From Fidelibacterota bacterium UBA1611 (GTDB lineage: Bacteria > Fidelibacterota > Marinisomatia > Marinisomatales > UBA1611): a stretch of DNA of 5,330 bases. Where the stretch lies: the NCBI GenBank assembly GCA_002321855.1, contig DCMX01000200.1, positions 1 through 5,330 of the forward strand, written 5' to 3'. This document shows, piece by piece, positions 1 to 5,330 of the stretch (positions are counted from its first letter, which is position 1; every line of letters begins with the position of its first letter). The notes below the pieces were generated by a model that saw only the letters and a list, made by a program, of their open reading frames with translations, did no database searches and was not told the DNA's origin. The position numbers and the translations under genes were made by a program.

Positions 1-1750
1 GATGTAACAGTCCAAAGAGAGATGTACGTATTCCAGGTAATGAAAGTCCAGTACCAGAACGTTCAGGACGGTTAAAGGTAATACTGTCTTCTGAAACCGA
101 TGCAGGGAAGCTCAGACTATTGAATTCAGAATAAACCGATAAATCTATGATACTGTTACTAAATACCGGATATCCGATATCCACAGACCAGCCACTTACT
201 CCAGCCTTATTCCCTTGAAGACTGAACGGTGTTGCCTTTAAAACCACATAATCATCACTGGTGTCAACTATATTATCTCCATCAGCATCGATGTCCCAAC
301 TGCTTGAATCTAAACCTTCATGAGGATCTGGAAAGAAATCTCCGTCCGTATCATTCCACAGGCTACTGCTATCAGGAAAATCATCAAATATATCCGGATA
401 GCTATCATCATCACGATCCTTAAGTCCCGAAAACATATTAGCATCAGTCACAAAGTTGACACCCAATGATAGTGGGAAACCTTCCGAGACAGTATAATTA
501 GCCCTCAGACCTAACAGTGTCCCCCCTCGGGAATAATCCTTGATATTTGCCAAAAACAGTTCACCTCCAATTGGTCCAATGTTGAACCCTGTATTCACAC
601 CAACACGACGAACTGATGGAAACTCCATCATGTTCGAATAGCCCTGCATCAAACCACCATAGCCCAATGTCATACCTTCGATCGATCCGTATTTTACCCA
701 TAACGGATCGGATTTTTCTCCGTAGCGTATGTATAGAACCTTGTCTAATAGTAGTGACGGGTCATTCTCGATGTCCCACTCTTCGGTGCGGATATTTCCT
801 TCGTTATCAATATATACCACCAGGTCCAGTCCAATACCAATTTTCCATAAATTAATCTCTGGACGTAAGGCCAGTTGATTATAGAGCACACCATCCAGAG
901 TGGCTGAACCTATGCCCAGCCCCATGCTAAAGGGTTTTTTGGGAATACTAGGTCCAGAATCAGGTTTACCTGAAGACCCTGATGAAGTACTTTGGGACAG
1001 CTTTGCACCTTCTTCTGAAGGTAGCGATGGTGAGTCAGTGTTCGGACTTGTTTCCCCAGGCTGCGAAGGTGTGCTTTGTTGTTGCCCCGTTGGTTCGCTC
1101 GATGGCTTCGGAGATTCACGCTCAGATGGCAATTGTTCATCCCGCAATGGTTCTGTTTCCGGATCCTGAGGATATTCATTAGGAGTAGCCGGTGCTTGCA
1201 TTAAGTTTCCAGTGGTGTTGCTTACAGCCTTCTGACCAGGACCAACATTCACCGTTTCACCACTGATGGTATTCATCACTTCGAACTGACCTTCCTTACC
1301 AATAAATTGATCAACACCTATCGGGTCAACCATTGCAGCAAACTCAGTCCCCTTTACACTGGCCACACTAACAGGTGTTTGTATCCTAAATGCCCTAGAA
1401 CGATTTTCAGATTCGATTTTATTTAAGACCGTTCCGAACTCAATATTCAATGACCTTGTATTTTTCGTATCTATGAACTCGAACTGGGAATCATTCTTGA
1501 TCTTGATGACGGAACGATCATCTATGAATATCACTGCCGCGTACCCATACTCTCCCACTTTAATAGCATCACCGTTATTTAGAGCAATTCCCACCTCAGC
1601 CACTTCCGAGAATGTATCCATACCAAGACGCTTTAAATAAACTATTCCCTCCGCTTTCATAATATGTGCAATAGGCTCTGCAAATAAGCGGGATCCATTA
1701 ATAATGGATAAAACAAAAACTACATAATATGGTGCAAGATTCTTCCGCAT
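1..1750 (-). CDS. Secreted FecR-domain protein with calcium-loop repeats and beta-rich C-terminal region (partial, C-terminus cut by window edge)
   Basis: Reading the minus strand from the ATG at 1750 gives 583 codons without a stop up to position 2, so the gene continues past the left edge. Residues 1-24 form a signal peptide: basic start MRKN, hydrophobic core around 8-17, likely cleavage after RLFA. Residues about 33-176 match a FecR domain, with GIVYLKR at the start, GDAIKVGEYGYAAVIF, then TPVSVASVKGTEF and a closing GETVNVGPGQKAV. Residues 186-271 are a disordered Pro/Ser/Glu/Gln linker. From 273 the chain alternates hydrophobic and polar residues with many Gly and Tyr, as in outer-membrane beta structure, interrupted at 445-500 by three acidic calcium-type loops. 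True FecR anti-sigma regulators have a cytoplasmic N-terminal domain before one membrane helix; here a signal peptide stands first and no sigma-factor gene is seen, so an envelope-structural role is more likely than signalling. The start is chosen for its signal peptide; an in-frame TTG four codons upstream is less plausible. Function unknown. Confidence 0.85.
   Translation of the reverse strand, partial: MRKNLAPYYVVFVLSIINGSRLFAEPIAHIMKAEGIVYLKRLGMDTFSEVAEVGIALNNGDAIKVGEYGYAAVIFIDDRSVIKIKNDSQFEFIDTKNTRSLNIEFGTVLNKIESENRSRAFRIQTPVSVASVKGTEFAAMVDPIGVDQFIGKEGQFEVMNTISGETVNVGPGQKAVSNTTGNLMQAPATPNEYPQDPETEPLRDEQLPSERESPKPSSEPTGQQQSTPSQPGETSPNTDSPSLPSEEGAKLSQSTSSGSSGKPDSGPSIPKKPFSMGLGIGSATLDGVLYNQLALRPEINLWKIGIGLDLVVYIDNEGNIRTEEWDIENDPSLLLDKVLYIRYGEKSDPLWVKYGSIEGMTLGYGGLMQGYSNMMEFPSVRRVGVNTGFNIGPIGGELFLANIKDYSRGGTLLGLRANYTVSEGFPLSLGVNFVTDANMFSGLKDRDDDSYPDIFDDFPDSSSLWNDTDGDFFPDPHEGLDSSSWDIDADGDNIVDTSDDYVVLKATPFSLQGNKAGVSGWSVDIGYPVFSNSIIDLSVYSEFNSLSFPASVSEDSITFNRPERSGTGLSLPGIRTSLFGLLH
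251..418 (-). repeat. Three thrombospondin-type-3-like calcium loops in the secreted protein
   Basis: Residues 445-500 contain three copies of D-x-D-x-D-x-x-x-D: DRDDDSYPD (445-453), DTDGDFFPD (467-475) and DADGDNIVD (488-496). They are spaced 22 and 21 residues apart, with acidic or serine-rich connectors. The pattern with Pro-Asp at the end matches thrombospondin type 3 and related calcium-binding loops of extracellular bacterial proteins. Calcium binding is inferred from the oxygen-ligand spacing. The repeats sit inside the beta-rich region, where they could form a rigid surface-exposed or periplasmic insertion. Confidence 0.75.
938..1195 (-). other. Low-complexity Pro/Ser/Glu/Gln/Thr-rich linker
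   Basis: Residues 186-271 of the FecR-domain protein contain almost no large hydrophobic residues and are dominated by Pro, Ser, Glu, Thr, Gln and Gly, for example PSEPTGQQQSTPSQPGE at 216-232. It separates the FecR domain from the beta-rich part and is most simply a flexible tether. The biased composition keeps other frames open here on both strands, which produces spurious short reading frames around 900-1180. Confidence 0.8.
1223..1654 (-). other. FecR domain within the secreted protein
   Basis: These bases encode residues 33-176. The recognisable pieces are the early strand GIVYLKR (35-41), the NNGDAIKVGEYGYAAVIF block (58-75), the DDRSVIKIK strand (78-85), the TPVSVASVKGTEF signature (125-137) and the terminal VNVGPGQKAV (167-176). 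The order and the Gly-Thr-Glu-Phe signature are typical of the FecR family. Assignment is by motif recognition, not by a profile search. Confidence 0.8.
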
Positions 1751-1802
1751 GAAGATTACCAAGGATCGCACGGAAGTTAACTTTCTTTGTGTCTAAGTAC
1801 AA
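1751..1802 (-). other. Short intergenic gap between oxidoreductase and FecR-domain gene
   Basis: This 52-base gap has no Shine-Dalgarno-like sequence ahead of the ATG at 1750, no convincing promoter and no hairpin followed by a T-run. It contains a perfect 10-base palindrome, AAGTTAACTT, at 1774-1783. The absence of a terminator allows read-through from the upstream gene, so the FecR-domain gene may be the third gene of the transcript, although 52 bases is long for tight coupling. Confidence 0.4.
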
Positions 1803-4577
1803 CTAAGGTGTCAAACCTGCTGCCCGACAGAATAAGGATAACAAATTAGTGAATTTGAGCTTTGAGCTCTGGGACAGTCCTATTTCACAGGTTAGACTAG
1901 ATGATATTCCCATACTGGGGAATTCTTTACTGGATATTTGAATTGCTTTTTGGGAAGCGTAATTACTGAATTCCAAATATCTAAGGCCTTTATCACCTGC
2001 TGTACCACAACAGGCAGGTTTTTCTGGTATGACAACATTTTTCGAGCAATAACGCACTAATTCATAGAATTGACCCGTTATGCCCATTTTTTCAATAGAA
2101 CAAACGGAGTGTGCATATACACTATCACTGATCGGTCGTAATTGTACATCCTTTACTATATCAAAGAGGAATTCAACAGTGTCTATGATCCTTACAGGAG
2201 AATCTTTCTCTTTTACAATGGTCTTAATATGATTGCTGCACGGAGAATTATCTATGATAATCGGTATTGAACCAGCATTAGACCTATGTTCTAAGTTTCT
2301 GATCAATGCTTTAGAAAAGTGATCCCCAGTATCCCTGTAACCATGGGAATCAAAGGCCATGCCACAGCACTGATCCTGATAACCAGAAAGCACTCCGATC
2401 TTTTTGTTCGCAGCACTTGCGATCCTCTGGATATAATGAGAGTTAGATACTCCTGACCTATCGCACGCCAATACCCTGCCCACACAGGTAGGAAATAGCA
2501 AAAGATCTAATTTTTCTAAGGATGGGAAATCTTGGATTGGATCCGTTATCGATCTAATACCCGTCCGTGGCCAAACGGGTATCGTACCATCAGACCATTC
2601 ATTCAGCCTACTAAATAAACTGTTCAGATGGTCATGCCCTAATAAACTTCCAGCTTTGTCGCCAAGTTTTATGATCATTCGCATAATACTGACCACAGAT
2701 CTAAAATGGTCCTTGATCCACTTTATTTCAGACTCATCTTTTTTGTGCATTCTTAGATCTCTTACCATTTCTCCGGTATTGATATTGACTGGACAGTCCA
2801 CGGCACATAGCCCATCTGTTGCACAGGTTTTATCAAGAAAATAATCTAGATCTTTGAAGATCTGGTTCTTTACATCTCTGTTGGCTGTTTCCAGTTCGCG
2901 CATGATATTGATCCTTTGACGGGGAGTCAGTGTGTGCCCAGCACTAGGACAAATACGCTCACAAAATCCACACTCCACACAAAGATCAACTTCAGGATGA
3001 ACCTTCGGCAGGGGTTTTAATGACTTGATATGCAGTTTTTCATCCCGTGTTAAAAGAACACCAGGGTTCAATAGGTGCCCGGGATCCGCTAGGGACTTTA
3101 TTTGCCACATCAGCTCAAAAATATCATTACCCCACTCTGTTTCTACAAAGGGGGCCATATTACGACCCGTTCCATGCTCTGCTTTTAGTGAGCCATTATA
3201 TTTCCCAATGGTCAGTTCTACCATTTGCTGCATCATTCCGTCAAAATGTTTTACCCCTTCCTTACTGTCCAGATCGACAGATGCAACAAAATGCAAATTC
3301 CCATCTTTCGCATGACCAAAGATCACTGCATCGTCAAACTGCCAGTATTCGAACATTTTACGAAGGTCCCTTACTGTTTCGGCAAAATTCCCAACATCAA
3401 CAGCAATATCTTCAGTGATGACCGTTGTACCAGACCGTCTCAAAGCACCTACCGTAGGATAAAGTCCTTTTCGTAGCTTCCAAAGTAGGTCACGCTCAAG
3501 CATATCCCGTGTAAAATAGGGTATATCAACCGCACTATAATCATCGATCGCTCGATCAAATTCTGCGATCTTTGATTCTAACTCTTCTTCTGTCCTTTCC
3601 TGGTATTCTATCAAAAGACCTGTCCGGTCATTTGGGATCTTCTCCGGATCAAAAGGTGGATCATCAATATGAACTGCGGTCCTTAGGGATTGGTCATCCA
3701 TTAATTCCACAGCAGCTGCACCATGATCACTAAGAAATGGTACAAATTCGCACGCTATCTCTGGCGAATCAAATTGAATTAGACCTGTTGCTTTTTCCGG
3801 TGGGTCAGGTATTGTCTCTAAGACCACGGAAGAGATAAAAGCGAGTGTCCCTTCAGCACCAACCAATAGATGAGAAAAAATATCTAATGGTTCATCAAAA
3901 TCAAGGAATGCATTCATGGAATATCCCATGGTGTTCTTAATACGATATTTTTGCCTGATCCGTTCAGAAAGGTTTTTATTTTTTAATATTGTGTTTTTAA
4001 TACTCAGGAGTCCTTCTGATAGAGTTGGCTCACTCAATCGGAACCTATCACACTCTCCAACGGATGAGGTATCATACTCCTGACCATTCACCATTATAAA
4101 GCGAATATTCTGAAGCGTGTGGTAACTATTGAACTGGGTGCCACATATCATACCTGATGAATTATTGGATACGATCCCCCCGATTCGGGCCGCATTAATT
4201 GATGCTGGGTCCGGACCTATCTTTCTGGAAAATGGCCGTAATAAATTATTTGCCACACCTCCATTGACGCCTGGTTGGAGTTTAATGGCACGACCATTAT
4301 CAAGGACCTTGAATTGTTGCCAATCATGAACAACTTCAGCTATGAGTCCATTAGTGACCGATTGTCCAGATAAAGATGTCCCGGCAGTTCGAAAAGTTAC
4401 AGAAACTCCCGATCTGCGACTGTATTCTAAAAGTTTCCGTACCTGTATCTCATTCTTTGGACGGATCACAGCTTCTGGAACTAAACGGTATACGCTGGCA
4501 TCCCGACTATATGCCAATCGATCGACCCAGCGATCCCCAATACGATCTCGGGGCAAGTATTCAAAAATATCCGGCAT
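1803..4577 (-). CDS. FAD-binding and (Fe-S)-binding oxidoreductase, fused D-2-hydroxyacid dehydrogenase type (YdiJ/Dld-II-like)
   Basis: This is a complete 924-residue protein that likely oxidises a D-2-hydroxyacid (D-lactate or D-2-hydroxyglutarate) to the 2-oxo acid and passes electrons by FAD and Fe-S clusters to a quinone, as a cytoplasmic or membrane-peripheral enzyme. Residues 32-170 are the FAD_binding_4 domain: TAGTSLSGQS (64-73), GPDPAS (121-126), GGIVSNNSSGM (133-143). Residues about 290-508 are the FAD-oxidase C domain: GHAKDGNLHF (421-430) with the metal/active-site His, EHGTGR (467-472), ADPGHLLNPGVLL (497-509). Next come ferredoxin-like clusters: C533-x2-C536-x2-C539-x3-C543-P, and C585-x5-C591-x3-C595-P. 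The C-terminal half carries two cysteine-rich CCG modules: C698, C737-C738-G, C780; and C826, C856-C857-G, C897. The length fits Dld-II-type enzymes (about 930) and is shorter than E. coli YdiJ (1018). The ATG directly follows the thioesterase stop. The family is clear; the substrate cannot be told from sequence alone. Confidence 0.93.
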   Translation of the reverse strand: MPDIFEYLPRDRIGDRWVDRLAYSRDASVYRLVPEAVIRPKNEIQVRKLLEYSRRSGVSVTFRTAGTSLSGQSVTNGLIAEVVHDWQQFKVLDNGRAIKLQPGVNGGVANNLLRPFSRKIGPDPASINAARIGGIVSNNSSGMICGTQFNSYHTLQNIRFIMVNGQEYDTSSVGECDRFRLSEPTLSEGLLSIKNTILKNKNLSERIRQKYRIKNTMGYSMNAFLDFDEPLDIFSHLLVGAEGTLAFISSVVLETIPDPPEKATGLIQFDSPEIACEFVPFLSDHGAAAVELMDDQSLRTAVHIDDPPFDPEKIPNDRTGLLIEYQERTEEELESKIAEFDRAIDDYSAVDIPYFTRDMLERDLLWKLRKGLYPTVGALRRSGTTVITEDIAVDVGNFAETVRDLRKMFEYWQFDDAVIFGHAKDGNLHFVASVDLDSKEGVKHFDGMMQQMVELTIGKYNGSLKAEHGTGRNMAPFVETEWGNDIFELMWQIKSLADPGHLLNPGVLLTRDEKLHIKSLKPLPKVHPEVDLCVECGFCERICPSAGHTLTPRQRINIMRELETANRDVKNQIFKDLDYFLDKTCATDGLCAVDCPVNINTGEMVRDLRMHKKDESEIKWIKDHFRSVVSIMRMIIKLGDKAGSLLGHDHLNSLFSRLNEWSDGTIPVWPRTGIRSITDPIQDFPSLEKLDLLLFPTCVGRVLACDRSGVSNSHYIQRIASAANKKIGVLSGYQDQCCGMAFDSHGYRDTGDHFSKALIRNLEHRSNAGSIPIIIDNSPCSNHIKTIVKEKDSPVRIIDTVEFLFDIVKDVQLRPISDSVYAHSVCSIEKMGITGQFYELVRYCSKNVVIPEKPACCGTAGDKGLRYLEFSNYASQKAIQISSKEFPSMGISSSLTCEIGLSQSSKLKFTNLLSLFCRAAGLTP

Positions 4578-5006
4578 TTATAAAGGGCGGCAATTATCGC
4601 GAATGATGTCTGGCACCGGAATCGTACTATCCTTTATATAACTGTAGGAAACCATCTTAAACAAGGTCGTGCAGACAGGTTTTACCTTATTCTTGATAAA
4701 AATAGCCGCGATCATATCAAAGCTCTTACTTCCTACCCTGCAAATACGGTGGCCGATCTCCAATTCTGCAGGATGATTGACCTGGAAATGATAGTTTACT
4801 TCCATAGAACCAAGTATCGTACTTTCCTCCTGCTCCTTCCTGATACCTGAGTAGCCCAACTCTTGGTATATATCTACGCGGGCTGATTCCATATAAGTTA
4901 GATAAACGGCGTGATTGATATGACCAAGGGAATCCATATCCCTCCAACGAGTGTTAATTCCAGACCAATAATCAAAATCGGATCGTCTGAGGCTCGACCA
5001 ATGCAT
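4578..5006 (-). CDS. Acyl-CoA thioesterase, hot-dog fold, 4-hydroxybenzoyl-CoA thioesterase (4HBT) family
   Basis: This complete 142-residue cytoplasmic protein has the usual length of single-domain 4HBT/YbgC/FadM-like thioesterases, which hydrolyse acyl-CoA or acyl-ACP to the free acid. The diagnostic block is TRWRDMDSLGHINHAVYLTY at residues 19-38, continuing into MESAR: the first strand, the D-x-D-x-x-G-H-x-N turn and the start of the central helix. Asp25 is in the position of the catalytic Asp of Pseudomonas 4-hydroxybenzoyl-CoA thioesterase. MEVNYHFQV (about 68-76) and RVGSKSFDM (90-98) are later strands of the fold. An in-frame TAA lies two codons before the ATG at 5006, so the protein cannot start further upstream. 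No Shine-Dalgarno sequence is seen. Its TAA is immediately followed by the ATG of the oxidoreductase, so the two are an operon with this gene first. The acyl substrate is unknown; 4HBT specificity is poorly predicted from sequence. Confidence 0.88.
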   Translation of the reverse strand: MHWSSLRRSDFDYWSGINTRWRDMDSLGHINHAVYLTYMESARVDIYQELGYSGIRKEQEESTILGSMEVNYHFQVNHPAELEIGHRICRVGSKSFDMIAAIFIKNKVKPVCTTLFKMVSYSYIKDSTIPVPDIIRDNCRPL

Positions 5007-5019
5007 ATTTTAGCTTAGG

Positions 5020-5030
5020 ACCATCATGGT
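5020..5030. promoter_or_regulatory. Small 11-base dyad ahead of the thioesterase gene
   Basis: ACCAT and ATGGT flank a single central base, 14 bases upstream of the thioesterase ATG. It is short enough to be chance in 261 bases. If real it could be a protein-binding half-site pair in the leader of the thioesterase transcript. Confidence 0.15.
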
Positions 5031-5071
5031 ATAAATATCGCACTCCAAAATTACATTCATATACTACCTGA

Positions 5072-5102
5072 ATTATATAAAGGATCGGGTGCAGAATCCT
5101 TT
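5072..5102 (-). promoter_or_regulatory. Candidate promoter and overlapping inverted repeat for the thioesterase-oxidoreductase operon
   Basis: On the minus strand a perfect TATAAT box lies at 5077-5072, about 65 bases upstream of the thioesterase ATG. No good TTGACA box exists at the usual spacing; the hexamer 17 bases upstream is AGGATT. Exactly in the spacer and upstream-box region is a perfect 7-base inverted repeat, AAAGGAT (5079-5085) and ATCCTTT (5096-5102), separated by 10 bases. A TATAAT box with a weak upstream box and an overlapping dyad is the usual arrangement of a regulated promoter. The evidence is only sequence similarity in AT-rich DNA. Confidence 0.3.
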
Positions 5103-5171
5103 GAGCTTGAAGATAAATTCATATCATTGTAGCTTTTAAAATGATTGTGTAACTTGATTAAAATCTGAGGT

Positions 5172-5212
5172 TTTATATGGGGATGCTTTTTCTTCAAATA
5201 TCCCCATGTAAA
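5172..5212. promoter_or_regulatory. 13-base inverted repeat in the divergent region
   Basis: The arms TTTATATGGGGAT (5172-5184) and ATCCCCATGTAAA (5200-5212) pair over 13 positions with a single G-T mismatch at 5176/5208, around a 15-base loop. The inner 8 bases, ATGGGGAT and ATCCCCAT, are exact and contain a run of four G/C pairs that stands out from the AT-rich surroundings. Neither strand shows a T-run after the hairpin, so an intrinsic terminator is unlikely. It lies 55 bases before the plus-strand ATG at 5268, so it could be an operator or a hairpin in that gene's leader. Confidence 0.45.
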
Positions 5213-5226
5213 TATTGTAGTATAGA

Positions 5227-5255
5227 TTGACAATATTCATACAAATTGATATGAG
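5227..5255 (+). promoter_or_regulatory. Candidate sigma-70-like promoter for the right-edge gene
   Basis: A perfect TTGACA lies at 5227-5232, followed after 17 bases by TATGAG (5250-5255), which matches TATAAT at four of six positions. Transcription would start only a few bases before the ATG at 5268, so this promoter would give an almost leaderless message. That makes it doubtful, although leaderless messages do occur. The true promoter may lie further upstream. Confidence 0.2.
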
Positions 5256-5267
5256 CAATAGAAAAAG

Positions 5268-5330
5268 ATGATCTTTTCTAAAATAGCAAAGGTTGCGCTC
5301 TTCACAACCATTCTTTTTTCTGTGGCTGCT
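5268..5330 (+). CDS. Start of a secreted or membrane protein (21 codons, cut by the right edge)
   Basis: From the ATG at 5268 the plus strand reads 21 codons to the window end without a stop. The encoded peptide begins MIFSKIAKVALF and has the form of a signal peptide: a short basic region with Lys5 and Lys8, then a hydrophobic core ending in Ser-Val-Ala-Ala, which would suit a nearby signal peptidase cleavage site. An in-frame TAG three codons upstream fixes this as the earliest possible start. The sequence just before it, TAGAAAAAG, is purine-rich but not a clear Shine-Dalgarno. The gene is divergent from the thioesterase operon. With only the leader visible, the mature protein cannot be identified. 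Confidence 0.5.
   Translation, partial: MIFSKIAKVALFTTILFSVAA

Larger units (their letters stand above)
5007..5267. other. Divergent intergenic region with dyads and weak promoter-like elements
   Basis: This 261-base AT-rich stretch lies between the minus-strand thioesterase operon and a plus-strand reading frame at the right edge, so it should hold promoters for both directions. I find no reading frame of note, no tRNA or other structured RNA I recognise, and no mobile-element end. It holds three inverted repeats (5020-5030, 5079-5102 and 5172-5212) and candidate promoter boxes on each strand, listed separately. No T-run follows any of the hairpins, so none is a good intrinsic terminator. 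Confidence 0.6.

Noticed and set aside
229..855. Plus-strand open frames at 229-423 and 616-855
   Set aside because: They are antisense to the continuous FecR-domain frame and their predicted peptides (rich in His, Tyr and Cys) look non-biological.
900..1182. Short open frames on the plus strand and in another minus frame around 900-1182
   Set aside because: They lie over the low-complexity linker of the FecR-domain gene, whose biased codons keep other frames open. None has recognisable domains or a start signal.
33..1750. FecR-type anti-sigma factor with iron signalling
   Set aside because: The protein starts with a signal peptide, lacks the cytoplasmic anti-sigma region, and no FecI-like sigma or FecA-like receptor gene lies in the window.
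1774..1783. Perfect palindrome AAGTTAACTT between the oxidoreductase and FecR-domain genes
   Set aside because: A 10-base AT-rich palindrome with no loop and no promoter boxes beside it is not strong enough to call an operator.
3025..3476. Plus-strand overlapping frames of 83-123 codons
   Set aside because: They are antisense to the FAD-oxidase C and linker part of the oxidoreductase, whose frame has intact family motifs throughout. The plus-strand peptides show no domain features.
4342..4641. Plus-strand open frames of 76-99 codons spanning the thioesterase-oxidoreductase junction
   Set aside because: They are antisense to the N-terminal coding part of the oxidoreductase and the end of the thioesterase, with no upstream signal.
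4726..4947. Minus-strand 73-codon frame inside the thioesterase gene
   Set aside because: It is a shifted frame of the thioesterase, which itself carries the complete 4HBT motif block.

Overview
The window looks like a piece of a Gram-negative bacterial chromosome. It has one tightly coupled metabolic gene pair, one large secreted or outer-envelope protein gene cut by the left edge, and the first codons of a further secreted protein at the right edge. By eye the DNA leans AT-rich, and none of the four start codons has a convincing AGGAGG-type ribosome binding site. Together with the secreted FecR-domain protein carrying calcium-loop repeats, this would fit the FCB group (Bacteroidota, Marinimicrobia and relatives). 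That placement is a weak inference and no marker gene is present to confirm it.

Layout, left to right. Positions 1-1750 (minus strand) hold at least 583 codons of one uninterrupted frame. It encodes a signal peptide, a FecR domain, a low-complexity Pro/Ser/Glu/Gln linker, and a beta-rich region interrupted by three D-x-D-x-D-x-x-x-D calcium-type loops; the C-terminus lies outside the window. A 52-base gap separates it from 1803-4577 (minus), a 924-residue FAD plus iron-sulfur oxidoreductase of the fused D-2-hydroxyacid dehydrogenase type (relatives: YdiJ and Dld-II). Its ATG directly abuts the TAA stop of 4578-5006 (minus), a 142-residue hot-dog-fold acyl-CoA thioesterase of the 4HBT family. 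Positions 5007-5267 are a divergent intergenic region with several dyad symmetries and weak promoter-like elements. From 5268 a plus-strand reading frame begins with a signal-peptide-like N-terminus and runs off the right edge.

How the genes may work together. The zero-gap stop/start junction implies that the thioesterase and the oxidoreductase are co-transcribed and translationally coupled. Both handle small carboxylic acids: the thioesterase would free an acid from CoA, and the oxidoreductase would oxidise a D-2-hydroxyacid (D-lactate or D-2-hydroxyglutarate are the best-known substrates of the family) and pass electrons through Fe-S clusters, probably to quinone. A direct substrate link is only a guess. 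The FecR-domain gene is on the same strand and may be read from the same transcript, but its product belongs to the cell envelope and has no obvious metabolic link. I see no RNA gene, CRISPR array, insertion sequence or phage gene, and no clear sign of a new multi-gene system.
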